From UBA1258 sp963643225 (GTDB taxonomy: Bacteria > Bacillota > Clostridia > Lachnospirales > Lachnospiraceae): DNA of 64,000 bases. Positions 33,980-42,430 of the stretch are shown piece by piece. The notes beneath the pieces are model-generated. The model ran no database searches and had not been told where the DNA came from. It worked only from the letters and a program-made list of their open reading frames with translations. Location: NCBI GenBank assembly GCA_963643225.1, contig CAVIIX010000007.1, positions 51,633-115,632 on the forward strand, in the 5' to 3' direction. The translations under genes were made by a program, and so were the position numbers. Position 1 is the stretch's first letter. Each line of letters begins with the position of its first letter.

Positions 33980-35093
33980 TTTCTTTTGTCTCCTCGTACT
34001 TTCTGATGACGAAGTGCATACATGTGCCTTCGCCCTCTTTACTGGTAGCCCAAATATAGCCGCCATGATCTTCAACTATTTTCTTTACAATTGATAAACC
34101 TATTCCGCTTCCACCCTTTGAGGAATTGCGGGAGGCATCGGTTCTGAAAAATCTCTCAAAGATATTTGGAAGGTCCTTTGAGGCAATGCCACGTCCGTTA
34201 TCCTCAATCTCCACTCTTATGGCATCCGATTCATCCAATACTCTAAAGTTTATAATGCTCTTTTCTTTTTCCTTATCCATATATTTAACGGAGTTGGAAA
34301 TTATGTTATTGATGACACGTCTTAACTGCTCCGGGTCTGCAATTATCCTTGTTCCCTCACTTACCATATTCGAATAATTAAGTTCAATATTCTTTGACTC
34401 AAGGTCAAGACCCACCTCTTCGATACAGTCGTTGAAATAGTCTTTAACATCAAGCCTTAGGAATGTGTAGGGGATGCGGTTTGCATCGATTCTTGAATAA
34501 ATTGTAAGCTCGTTTATGAGACGGTCCATATCGTTTGCCTTGTTGTAAACGGTTTTAATATATTTATCCATCTTTTCAGGAGTGTCTGCCACTCCATCCA
34601 TAATGCCCTCCACATATCCCTTAATGGCGGTTATGGGAGTCTTTAAATCGTGAGATATATTTGTAATAAGCTCGCGATTCTTGGCTTCATTCTGTATCGT
34701 CTCTTCCGCATTTTCCTTTAACTTAAGACGCATGTCCTCGTAGTTTTTAAAAAGTTCACCGATTTCTCCGTCAGCCTGTGTCTCAAGAGTGTAATTAAAA
34801 TTACCGTCCGCAATCTGCTTCATGCCGTTTTTAAGCTCGCTTATTGGTGCAAAAACACCCTTACTTATCCATCTGGTGAGACATATTGCAATCAGCACAA
34901 GTATTATGAAAATTGCAATCCACAGTGCTACAAACAGCATTGGCGGCATTAATTTGGAAACCTCTCTTACGCCGTTTGTCTGCCTTAGATAAATCATTAC
35001 CTTACCGATTGTTAAAAAGGCCAAAGGAAAAAGGCATATAGGCAAAATCGTTATCGCCACAAAGGTTATCTGCAGTCTTGTTTTAAGCTTCAT
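33972..35093 (-). CDS. Sensor histidine kinase (two TM, HAMP)
   Basis: A 373-aa membrane sensor kinase. Two membrane segments (about 10-33 and 52-73) bracket a very short outside loop of about 18 residues, so sensing is probably within the membrane or by a partner. HAMP follows (about 73-130), HisKA with H148 in NISHDLKTPITAIKGY, then HATPase boxes NIISNSVKYM, DNGRGI and GGSGIGLSIV. Organisation resembles intramembrane-sensing kinases that respond to envelope stress. Partner regulator is the overlapping downstream gene. Confidence 0.94.
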   Translation of the reverse strand: MKLKTRLQITFVAITILPICLFPLAFLTIGKVMIYLRQTNGVREVSKLMPPMLFVALWIAIFIILVLIAICLTRWISKGVFAPISELKNGMKQIADGNFNYTLETQADGEIGELFKNYEDMRLKLKENAEETIQNEAKNRELITNISHDLKTPITAIKGYVEGIMDGVADTPEKMDKYIKTVYNKANDMDRLINELTIYSRIDANRIPYTFLRLDVKDYFNDCIEEVGLDLESKNIELNYSNMVSEGTRIIADPEQLRRVINNIISNSVKYMDKEKEKSIINFRVLDESDAIRVEIEDNGRGIASKDLPNIFERFFRTDASRNSSKGGSGIGLSIVKKIVEDHGGYIWATSKEGEGTCMHFVIRKYEETKENE

Positions 35094-35227
35094 ATTTAAC
35101 CCTCACTTTGAATTTATTTTATCATATAGATAAATTTTTAGAATTAAATCCTCGGAATAACTTTATAAAATTATTGTTAAAATCTATAAAGTAATTCTTA
35201 TTATCAAAAATTAATTCGCATTCGATT

Positions 35228-35360
35228 TGTCAATGATATTCGCAATCCGCTTCGCTACGGCTCTACTAAAAACGGCACTTCGTGCCCTACGAGGTACTGG
35301 GCTTTGCCACAGTACCTCGTTCAAGAAAACCCACCGCCTAAAGGCAGTTGGTTTTCTTGA
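35228..35360. repeat. Structured intergenic repeat with three successive hairpins (family A copy 2 at its left end)
   Basis: The 325-base gap between the sensor kinase start and rubrerythrin. It begins with family A (35228-35258, nearly identical to 63322-63352). Three hairpins follow: GGCAC-ttc-GTGCC (35274-35286), an 11-bp stem ACGAGGTACTG / CAGTACCTCGT (35289-35320) and an 18-bp imperfect stem (35321-35360) whose right arm runs into the rubrerythrin -35 box. 35094-35227 shows nothing distinct beyond AT-rich DNA that should hold the kinase promoter. Confidence 0.6.
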
Positions 35361-35384
35361 CGCTTTTATAAAATTTTGTATACT
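35357..35384 (+). promoter_or_regulatory. Sigma-A-like promoter of rubrerythrin
   Basis: -35 TTGACG (35357-35362), 16-base spacer, -10 TATACT (35379-35384). The -35 lies in the extended block TTTTCTTGAC and at the right arm of a hairpin, so structure or a bound protein could mask it. Confidence 0.65.
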
Positions 35385-35418
35385 TATACTAAAGCAAACT
35401 CAAAGGAGGAAACTTGAT

Positions 35419-36006
35419 ATGGCAAAATATGTATGTCCCGTATGCGGTTACATCCACGAAGGCGATGAACCCCCCAAGGAATGCCCCGTATGTCACATTG
35501 ACGGCGCAAAATTTAATGTAGTTGAAGGTGAAATAACTATTGCTGCAGAGCATGAATTTGGTGTATACGCTTCAACCGTTAAGAATAATCCAGAAATTTC
35601 AGAAGAAGACAAAAAATATATCTTCGAACAGTTAAAGGCTAACTTTGAAGGTGAATGCTCAGAAGTGGGTATGTACCTCTGCATGGCAAGAGTTGCCCAC
35701 AGAGAAGGCTATCCAGAGGTTGGTTTGTACTGGGAAAAGGCAGCCTATGAAGAAGCTGAGCACGCAGCTAAATTTGCTGAAATGCTTGGTTCTGAATTGG
35801 AAGGAAACATGACTGCTTCCACAAAGGAGAATCTTGCATGGCGTGTAGACTGTGAATTCGGTGCTACAGCAGGTAAGGTTGACCTTGCTAAGTGTGCAAA
35901 GAAAAATAATCTTGACGCAATCCATGATACCGTTCATGAGATGGCAAGGGATGAAGCGAGACATGGCAAGGCTTTACAGGGTCTTTTAAACAGATACTTT
36001 AAATAA
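35419..36006 (+). CDS. Reverse rubrerythrin (N-terminal rubredoxin domain)
   Basis: A 195-aa iron protein of oxidative-stress defence that reduces peroxide in anaerobes. The rubredoxin site is at the N-terminus (VCPVCGY, then ECPVC), followed by the four-helix diiron domain with Glu/His residues (EGECSEVGMY, EAAYEEAEHA, EMARDEARHG). In classical rubrerythrins the rubredoxin is C-terminal, so this is the reverse form known from Clostridium. AAGGAGGA stands seven bases before the chosen ATG. A terminator at 36201-36226 lies beyond a repeat. Confidence 0.94.
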   Translation: MAKYVCPVCGYIHEGDEPPKECPVCHIDGAKFNVVEGEITIAAEHEFGVYASTVKNNPEISEEDKKYIFEQLKANFEGECSEVGMYLCMARVAHREGYPEVGLYWEKAAYEEAEHAAKFAEMLGSELEGNMTASTKENLAWRVDCEFGATAGKVDLAKCAKKNNLDAIHDTVHEMARDEARHGKALQGLLNRYFK

Positions 36007-36062
36007 TTTTTGAATCAATTTTTTTAACCGTATAGGAACAAAGCTTTCTATATAGTAAAAAA

Positions 36063-36192
36063 GTTTCGCTTGCGAAATTATAGCGCAGAGCTCGGTCGCT
36101 AAGGCTACATGTTCCTTACGCACGAGTGCGCATCCTTGGCATGTAGTGCCTTTTTAACCTATATGGAATTGCAATGCAATTTCCTATAGGTT
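36063..36192. repeat. Structured intergenic repeat, family B, copy 1
   Basis: Contains TTTCGC-tt-GCGAAA, a nested stem with CTACATG / CATGTAG arms around cgcac-gag-tgcg, and a 17-bp stem (36156-36172 with 36176-36192) from AACCTATA to TATAGGTT. The right part from atccttggca to the long stem matches 63366-63427 closely. Confidence 0.6.
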
Positions 36193-36200
36193 AAATTAAT

Positions 36201-36230
36201 CCCGCAGGTTTTATAAACCTGCGGGATTTT
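36201..36230. terminator. Terminator between rubrerythrin and the hydrolase gene
   Basis: A stem cccgcaggttt / aaacctgcggg with a short loop, followed by atttttaa on the plus strand. It can serve rubrerythrin and perhaps also the convergent hydrolase gene. Confidence 0.8.
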
Positions 36231-36242
36231 TAATTTACATAT

Positions 36243-38300
36243 TTAGAACATTGCTGAGCCACCTGTTACAATCCAGGTAGCAAGCATGGCAGAAATGAAT
36301 GCGCCTACGTATACATTTCCTGACTTTCTTTCAAACCATGTGCTTAAGAAAGTGAAGAATACAAACTGAGGAGCGAGCAAAATAAGTGCCGACATAAAGG
36401 GTCCGCCGAAGGTGGTGCCAAAGAGTAAGTCGGCGCCGGGACCGTATCCTGCGAAGAAGGGGATGTACTCAAGCAAGATTATAACAAGCAATCCGCCTAA
36501 TAGCACAAATACGTTGCCCATCCAGCACTTAATAAAGTTTCCTACAGGCTTTTCATCATTTCTTATCTGACGCATATTACCAAAAAGCTTAAAGCCTACG
36601 TTTACGATAAAGAAAAGTGAGAAGAAAGGTAAATAAACTAAGAACTGTAAAAATCTTTCTCCTGAGAACACCTTAAAGAAGGGCCATATAAATCTTAAGT
36701 CAAGCTGGAAGGCACTCTGGAAAATCACTACAAGTAAATACATGTAGGCAATTGATATTGCTGAAATTAAAAAGCTCTTTCCGAGTAATTCCCAGTCAAG
36801 CCCTGAAGCCTTTTCTTCTCTTGATAAGCCTAAATCATAATAATCAAGGTTTGCAATTCCCTTCTTTTTATTCATGGCTCTTGATACGGATACCATGATA
36901 ATTGAAATAATGGCAAGAGTCATATACCAGATTAAGAAGCCGTTACCGACAGTCATTCTGAACACGCCTTCGGGAAGTGGGAACAATCCATGACCTAACT
37001 GAGTCATGAAAGGATATGTAACTGCTGAAATTGCAACTGCAATCCAGGCATTCTTCCACCACTGCTTCTTTGTCATTAGTTTGGGAGCACGTGAGCTTTT
37101 TGTTCTGTCAAACATTACTAATTTAAAAGGTTTGATTCTTGTTAAAAGCACAACTGCAGGACAGAGACTCACCATAACTGCAAGCATTGCAATTAACACT
37201 AAAACCTCTTTATACATAAACACAAGATCTGTTGAGGCTAAGTCTGTATTAACATTAAGTGCCTCTGTAAACCAGTCCATTGTCGTAGCAATTGCGTGTG
37301 AATTGTGTGTTGTTAATCTGTGGTTTGTTTCAAGTAATTCTACTCTTCTTGCTGTCCCGTCTTCAAAGCTTCCGTAAGTAGTGTTCCAGGTGTAGTCGCC
37401 TGTGTTTTCGGTTCTGCCGTAGGCAGTAAAGAACTGATCTCTTATATCAGTATCGAGCATTGAATCATTAACGGTTTCCTGCTTATAATCTCTGAAATAA
37501 TTAAATTCATCGTATCTAGCCTGAAGCATTAAAAGATTGTGGAATTCAATGTTTTCTGAATCAAACATGTTGTCTCCGAATATTTCGCCACACTGTAATA
37601 CGATTGCTGCGTGATCCTGGCAGGCAGCAGCTACTGTCCAGGATGCCCAGGTACCCATGGAGTGACCGGTAATACCGATATTGTCTGACTGAATAAAAGG
37701 CACTGTCTGCATCCACTTATAAGCATCGATACCGCCCATTGAGCTGTCATATACACCATCTGCATCAGCATCGATTGATACGATTTCATTGGTATTTATG
37801 GCAAGAGCCTTACCGTCAAAGAAGGAAAGCGTAGAAAAATTCATTAGCGCTAAAAATCTCTTCTGTCCTGAAAGACCTACCTTAATTACTGTTTCCTTTC
37901 CGTCCTCCGACTGTCCCTGCACCTTATAGGTAGTCCAGCCCCTGTCTTTGATGGAAAGTGAATTGTAACCATGACCGTATTCATCAATTGCAACCGCCAC
38001 CATACCTCGTCTAGCTATTTCCATTGCAAAGGCTGCCGATGTCTCACGGTCGTTTTGATATCCGTGTAAGCACAGCACTGCCGGTAACGGATTATCCTCA
38101 CTTGCTTCCTTTGGAATATACATTTTGTAGGTAATGGTATAGTCTTCTTCTCCTTCTCTTGCTACTTCAAAAGAAGCCGTCACTACAGATACATTACCAA
38201 AGTCTGTCTGAATTAAGTCTGCAAAAATCATTGAAACCAGTGCAATTACAAGGCAAATGGCCAAAGCGATTCCTGCTTTTTTTGTTGATAGTTTTTTCAT
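36243..38300 (-). CDS. Membrane-anchored alpha/beta hydrolase with polytopic C-terminal domain
   Basis: A 685-aa fusion. One N-terminal membrane anchor (about 10-30) is followed by an alpha/beta-hydrolase domain (about 50-355) with LCLHGYQND as oxyanion segment and nucleophile S214 in TGHSMGTWAS; a His in LETNHRLTTH is a candidate for the triad. From about 368 on there are some seven to eight membrane segments of unknown family. With the anchor, the hydrolase would face outside. The gene overlaps glycerate kinase by 4 bases. Substrate unknown; an ester or peptide at the cell surface is possible. Confidence 0.75.
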   Translation of the reverse strand: MKKLSTKKAGIALAICLVIALVSMIFADLIQTDFGNVSVVTASFEVAREGEEDYTITYKMYIPKEASEDNPLPAVLCLHGYQNDRETSAAFAMEIARRGMVAVAIDEYGHGYNSLSIKDRGWTTYKVQGQSEDGKETVIKVGLSGQKRFLALMNFSTLSFFDGKALAINTNEIVSIDADADGVYDSSMGGIDAYKWMQTVPFIQSDNIGITGHSMGTWASWTVAAACQDHAAIVLQCGEIFGDNMFDSENIEFHNLLMLQARYDEFNYFRDYKQETVNDSMLDTDIRDQFFTAYGRTENTGDYTWNTTYGSFEDGTARRVELLETNHRLTTHNSHAIATTMDWFTEALNVNTDLASTDLVFMYKEVLVLIAMLAVMVSLCPAVVLLTRIKPFKLVMFDRTKSSRAPKLMTKKQWWKNAWIAVAISAVTYPFMTQLGHGLFPLPEGVFRMTVGNGFLIWYMTLAIISIIMVSVSRAMNKKKGIANLDYYDLGLSREEKASGLDWELLGKSFLISAISIAYMYLLVVIFQSAFQLDLRFIWPFFKVFSGERFLQFLVYLPFFSLFFIVNVGFKLFGNMRQIRNDEKPVGNFIKCWMGNVFVLLGGLLVIILLEYIPFFAGYGPGADLLFGTTFGGPFMSALILLAPQFVFFTFLSTWFERKSGNVYVGAFISAMLATWIVTGGSAMF

Positions 38301-39409
38301 AACCTCTCCCTTTCTTTAAAATAGGCTAGTGCCTTTTCCTTTAAATATTTATCTCCATGAGCAATTGATTCTTCTAAAGGGATTCCTCTTCCGATTTCAA
38401 CCGCTTCAATATTTAAAGCCTCCTGCTTTTCTTTATCCAAAGCACATATTCCGCAAAATACGGTCATGGGCTTATTTGAAGAACGATTCCTGATACCATC
38501 CACAACCTTTCCCATAAGGCTTTGTTCATCAAATTTTCCTTCCCCAGTTACTATTAAAGATGCATCCTTTACAAGCTCGTCAAATTTACATATATCAAGC
38601 ATTGCATTTATGCCGCTTACGATTTGAGCCTTTAAAAACGCCACACATCCATAGCCTGCGCCACCTGCAGCCCCTGCGCCTTTAACGCCTTCACAGTCAA
38701 TTAGGCCGGCTTTTTTACAAATTTTGCTTACCTGCTGTAATCCAGCATCAAGTATTTTTACCTGGGCTTCACTTGCACCCTTCTGAGGTCCGTATACAAA
38801 AGCCGCGCCGTTAATACCATACAAAGGATTTTCAACGTCGCTCATAACCGTAAACTTACTTTCAAAAATCCTTTTATCAAGCATAGATAAATCTATATTT
38901 TTAACTAAGAGAAGTGTTTCTCCCGTAGGCACAAATTCCTTTTTATCTTTATCAAAAAACCTTGCACCCAAGGCTGCTGCCATGCCAAGCCCGCAGTCTG
39001 TAGTGGCGCTTCCCCCAAGGCACAATAAAAACTTTCTTATGCCCTTATTCAAGGCTGCGTTAATTAATTCGCCAAAGCCATAGGTGGATGCTGTCATGGG
39101 ATTCAATTTTGACTGCCTTGTAATGCCACTACTTTCCGCAATTTCAATGACCGCCTGATTTTCCGGCGTCACCCCGTAAAGCGCCTTAATTAACACATTT
39201 TCAGGAGAATGCACCATCGTCTTTTCTATGGTGCCTCCAAGGGCTTTAATCACACACAGAGTGCTTCCCTCTCCGCCGTCTGCTATAGGCAGGCACACAG
39301 GCTCATATGAAGTTGTTTCTTTAATCGCTCCCGCTATAATTTTTGCAACCGTCTCTGAAGACATGCTTCCCTTAAAGCTATCGGGAATTACTATTATTTT
39401 TTTCTTCAT
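38297..39409 (-). CDS. Glycerate kinase (GarK/GlxK type)
   Basis: A 370-aa type I glycerate kinase producing 2- or 3-phosphoglycerate from D-glycerate. Family blocks are VIPDSFKGSMSSETVAKII at the start, CLGGSATTDCGLGMAAALGA near 130-150, and GEGKFDEQSL near 288-297. It is divergent from a CdaR-type regulator, the classical arrangement for glycerate and sugar-diacid use, and overlaps the membrane hydrolase by 4 bases. Confidence 0.93.
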   Translation of the reverse strand: MKKKIIVIPDSFKGSMSSETVAKIIAGAIKETTSYEPVCLPIADGGEGSTLCVIKALGGTIEKTMVHSPENVLIKALYGVTPENQAVIEIAESSGITRQSKLNPMTASTYGFGELINAALNKGIRKFLLCLGGSATTDCGLGMAAALGARFFDKDKKEFVPTGETLLLVKNIDLSMLDKRIFESKFTVMSDVENPLYGINGAAFVYGPQKGASEAQVKILDAGLQQVSKICKKAGLIDCEGVKGAGAAGGAGYGCVAFLKAQIVSGINAMLDICKFDELVKDASLIVTGEGKFDEQSLMGKVVDGIRNRSSNKPMTVFCGICALDKEKQEALNIEAVEIGRGIPLEESIAHGDKYLKEKALAYFKERERL

Positions 39410-39547
39410 ACCTAAGATTTTACTTATTTACTCCTTTGTTTTCTATGTCCCAAAGGACAATACTTTTCTTTTTTCTTTGTCCTTACTCTTGCTGCAAAAG
39501 AAAATCCGTTTTATAATGCTTATAATCAAACGGAGGCACATACCAAT

Positions 39548-40669
39548 ATGGAAATTTCAAAAGAAGTTGCATCTGAAATAGCCAACCAGTTATCTGAAAC
39601 CATTGGTCAGAAAATAAACCTTATGAACACGGAAGGACTGATTATTGCAAGCTCCGACCCTGACAGAATCGGTAAGGTTCATGAAGGCGCCAGAAAATTA
39701 ATTAAAGATAACCTTGAATATCTTGCCGTTGAAGATGACACAAAATTTGAAGGCTCCAGGGCAGGTGTCAATCTCCCTATTACATTGGAGGAGGAAATCG
39801 TTGGAGTTATCGGTATCACAGGTCCGGTAAGCGTAGTCTTACAGTACGGTAAAATCATTAAGCGTATGACAGAGATTCTTTTGCTTGATACAAAGACAAA
39901 AGAGCAGCGTGTCATTGAGCAAAAGGCAAGGGACAGATTTTACGATGAATGGGTAATAGGCAGGCTTCAGGAAAAAAACGAGGCCGAATTTATGCGCCTT
40001 GCATCCTCCTTTTCAATTGATATTGAAAAGCCTGTAAAAATTGCGGTTTTATCCTTTATTTCAGAGCCGCGACTTTCAGATGAAGCAATGACTGAAATTT
40101 CTCGTCACGTGCGAAATGTTATTTCAAAAAGCCTAAACGGCTCAGCCTTCCGTACCGCCACCCAGATGGTATGTATTACAGATAAAGAAAAAGAAGCTTT
40201 ACTTGATTCGATAATTAAAGAAATTTTTGTATACGTTAAAAATAAATATCACTGCTCCTGCCATGCCGGCATAGATGAAAAGGGTGCCTCCTTTAATCTT
40301 CATCCTCTTTTTAAGGAAGCCTCCAGGGCTTTAGAGGTAGCCATTAAAAGAGAAGCCTTAATAGTAAAATATGATGCTTTAGACATAGATTTTATGCTTG
40401 AAGAGGTGTCGAAGGGAGCCTGTCAGAATTATATTCGCAGACTCTTTAAGGATTTAGACGAAAGTGAAATTAAAGAATATCTTTCTTTTGCAGATGCCTA
40501 TATAAAAGAAAACGGCTCGCTTATAGCTTTAAGCGAGCGCCTCTTTATACATAAAAATACGGTTAAATATAAAATTAATAAGCTTACGGAAATAACGGGA
40601 GTAGACATACGTACCTGTCACGGCGCCTATGTCTTTACTCTTGCCGTTAATCTTTTTAATCACCTTTAA
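39548..40669 (+). CDS. cdaR: CdaR-type sugar diacid regulator
   Basis: A 373-aa activator. The N-terminal 135 residues form a diacid-recognition domain (EIANQLSETIGQKINLMN, VGVIGITGP), the middle is the GGDEF-like CdaR segment, and the C-terminus (about 310-370) is the PucR/CdaR helix-turn-helix with LSERLFIHKNTVKYKINKL. In E. coli CdaR responds to glycerate and controls garK. Here it is divergent from a glycerate kinase, so regulation of that gene and the linked hydrolase is likely. It overlaps convergent luxS by 4 bases. Confidence 0.9.
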   Translation: MEISKEVASEIANQLSETIGQKINLMNTEGLIIASSDPDRIGKVHEGARKLIKDNLEYLAVEDDTKFEGSRAGVNLPITLEEEIVGVIGITGPVSVVLQYGKIIKRMTEILLLDTKTKEQRVIEQKARDRFYDEWVIGRLQEKNEAEFMRLASSFSIDIEKPVKIAVLSFISEPRLSDEAMTEISRHVRNVISKSLNGSAFRTATQMVCITDKEKEALLDSIIKEIFVYVKNKYHCSCHAGIDEKGASFNLHPLFKEASRALEVAIKREALIVKYDALDIDFMLEEVSKGACQNYIRRLFKDLDESEIKEYLSFADAYIKENGSLIALSERLFIHKNTVKYKINKLTEITGVDIRTCHGAYVFTLAVNLFNHL

Positions 40670-41145
40670 TCAGGATATACCATTCTGTCAGGCTTAATAT
40701 CCGTAAGTACATTGTCTAAATATTTCTGTGCACAAAATTTAGCCATGTTTAAATTCATGTCCAAATAATTGCCGCAATCTTTAGGGCTTGCGCCTGGCAC
40801 TTCACCGTTAAAGTCAGCCATGAATTTATACATACGGGTTACAAGGTCGATTACGTCACCGGCTTCTAAGTCTCCTGCCAGCACCATGTAAAAGCCGGTG
40901 CGGCATCCCATTGGGCCAAAATAAATTACCTTATCCTTCCAGGTCTCGTCATTACGCAAAAACGTAGCTCCCAGATGCTCTATTGTATGGACTTCAGCCG
41001 TGTTCATTACAGGCTCTTCATTGGGAGAGGTCATTCTTAAATCAAAGGTGGTAAGGGTTTCTGCTCCCACCTTATCTTTTCTTGACACGTATACTCCCGG
41101 CTGTAATTTAATATGATCGATTGTAAAGCTTTTTATTTTTTCCAT
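40666..41145 (-). CDS. luxS: S-ribosylhomocysteine lyase
   Basis: LuxS (159 aa) splits S-ribosylhomocysteine into homocysteine and DPD, the precursor of autoinducer-2. The metal motif HTIEH is at 53-57, C81 in MGCRTGFY is the catalytic cysteine and C123 in KDCGNY is the third ligand. It ends a five-gene minus-strand operon that also encodes the SAH nucleosidase supplying its substrate; it follows tldE directly (stop and start meet at 41145). Confidence 0.98.
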   Translation of the reverse strand: MEKIKSFTIDHIKLQPGVYVSRKDKVGAETLTTFDLRMTSPNEEPVMNTAEVHTIEHLGATFLRNDETWKDKVIYFGPMGCRTGFYMVLAGDLEAGDVIDLVTRMYKFMADFNGEVPGASPKDCGNYLDMNLNMAKFCAQKYLDNVLTDIKPDRMVYPD

Positions 41146-42422
41146 TAATCCTCTCCCGCAACAGAAACATTTTTAAACAGGCATGCCTTTGGCCCTGTGT
41201 AATTTGATAGTTTCTGCGTTTCCTTGGAAAATACGAATTCCTTCTGACAGTCAAAAATGCTTCCGTTAATGCTGCCACCGGTAACAGGCGTCACATTTCC
41301 TTTTCCGTCATATAAGTATGCAAGTCTTATTTCGCTTGCAAAATGTCCGTCAAGAGGGTCCATCTGGAAGTCAGAAAAGTTTACTATATGAAGGCAGGGA
41401 CGGTTCTTTAATTCTTCAAAAGAAACCTTACCGGAAGGCAATATTACTTTATCGTATTCACCTACAGGCTCGATACCAAGATATCTGCAGAATCTGGCGC
41501 TGCCGTGAAGCTGCATTAATTCGCCCTCTTTAATAAATTCTCTTTCTGCCATTTCAATACCGTCATCACTGAAGGGTACTGACACTCCAAAACGCAGGTT
41601 AAGCTTATCTCCCGTTACGTTTTCACCCTGGACAAATTTACCCACTTCATAATCCGAATATTTAATGTAAACATATGCTGCGTGGGCACGTGAGACGTAG
41701 AAAGAAAAGATTGTAGGCATATATTTATCGGAAATGATAACATCCATCTTGCCTGATTTTAATGTTTTCTTTGCAACTGCTCTGTCCTTTGTCATCTTAA
41801 GGGTAGTCTTCACAAGGTCTTTTATTTCATCAAGGGCCAAAGAATCGTATTCAAAATCCTGATAGGTTTCTACATCCTCAGGCTCCTTACACTGAGCCAC
41901 AAATTCTCCCTTAACGCTTCTCTTTACGTACGATACGTCCGTGCCTAAAGCATTTATTATATGCACCTTGTCTTCCTTTACGAAAAGTTCAAAGGAATTA
42001 ATAAATGCCCTTTCATCATTGTCAACGCTGTAGGCTGCATCCACAAATTCAGAAGCTATTTCTTCTAAGGATAATTTATTTAAATCACTCTCAAGCACCT
42101 TTGTGTCTGAAGTGATAGGCTTAGGAAAATCGTAATAAGGATTTAGTGCAAAGCCTGCTGCATATTCAGCATCCGTAATTTTAGCAAGTATTTCCTCATC
42201 GCTCATGGAAGAATTAACGATAACGTCCGCTCTTCCTCTAAATTTATTACCGTCTTTTTCTTCATCCTTAAATACTGCAATTTCCTCAACGTCGATATTT
42301 TTAATTCTTCGCATATCAAGCCTTTTCTTTATAAAGAAAAGCTCAACCGATTCGTGTTCGGATTTTTTTACAATCCAGTTTTCTACACCGGATTTTTTAA
42401 GTATCTCTTTATATCTTTCCAT
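41145..42422 (-). CDS. tldE: TldE/PmbA-like metalloprotease partner subunit
   Basis: A 425-aa member of the TldD/TldE (PmbA) family. It lacks the HExxxH metal motif of TldD, as expected for TldE, and retains the family C-terminal part (GGSINGSIFD, FSKETQKLSNYTGPKACLFK). TldD-TldE heterodimers cleave unfolded peptides, known from microcin maturation and antitoxin turnover. It follows tldD by 8 bases and abuts luxS. Why a peptidase is embedded in the methyl-cycle operon is not clear. Confidence 0.88.
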   Translation of the reverse strand: MERYKEILKKSGVENWIVKKSEHESVELFFIKKRLDMRRIKNIDVEEIAVFKDEEKDGNKFRGRADVIVNSSMSDEEILAKITDAEYAAGFALNPYYDFPKPITSDTKVLESDLNKLSLEEIASEFVDAAYSVDNDERAFINSFELFVKEDKVHIINALGTDVSYVKRSVKGEFVAQCKEPEDVETYQDFEYDSLALDEIKDLVKTTLKMTKDRAVAKKTLKSGKMDVIISDKYMPTIFSFYVSRAHAAYVYIKYSDYEVGKFVQGENVTGDKLNLRFGVSVPFSDDGIEMAEREFIKEGELMQLHGSARFCRYLGIEPVGEYDKVILPSGKVSFEELKNRPCLHIVNFSDFQMDPLDGHFASEIRLAYLYDGKGNVTPVTGGSINGSIFDCQKEFVFSKETQKLSNYTGPKACLFKNVSVAGED

Positions 42423-42430
42423 GTTTACGC

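Noticed and set aside
35094..36242. CRISPR array suggested by clustered hairpins
   Set aside because: No regular repeat-spacer pattern; stems differ from each other and no cas gene is near.
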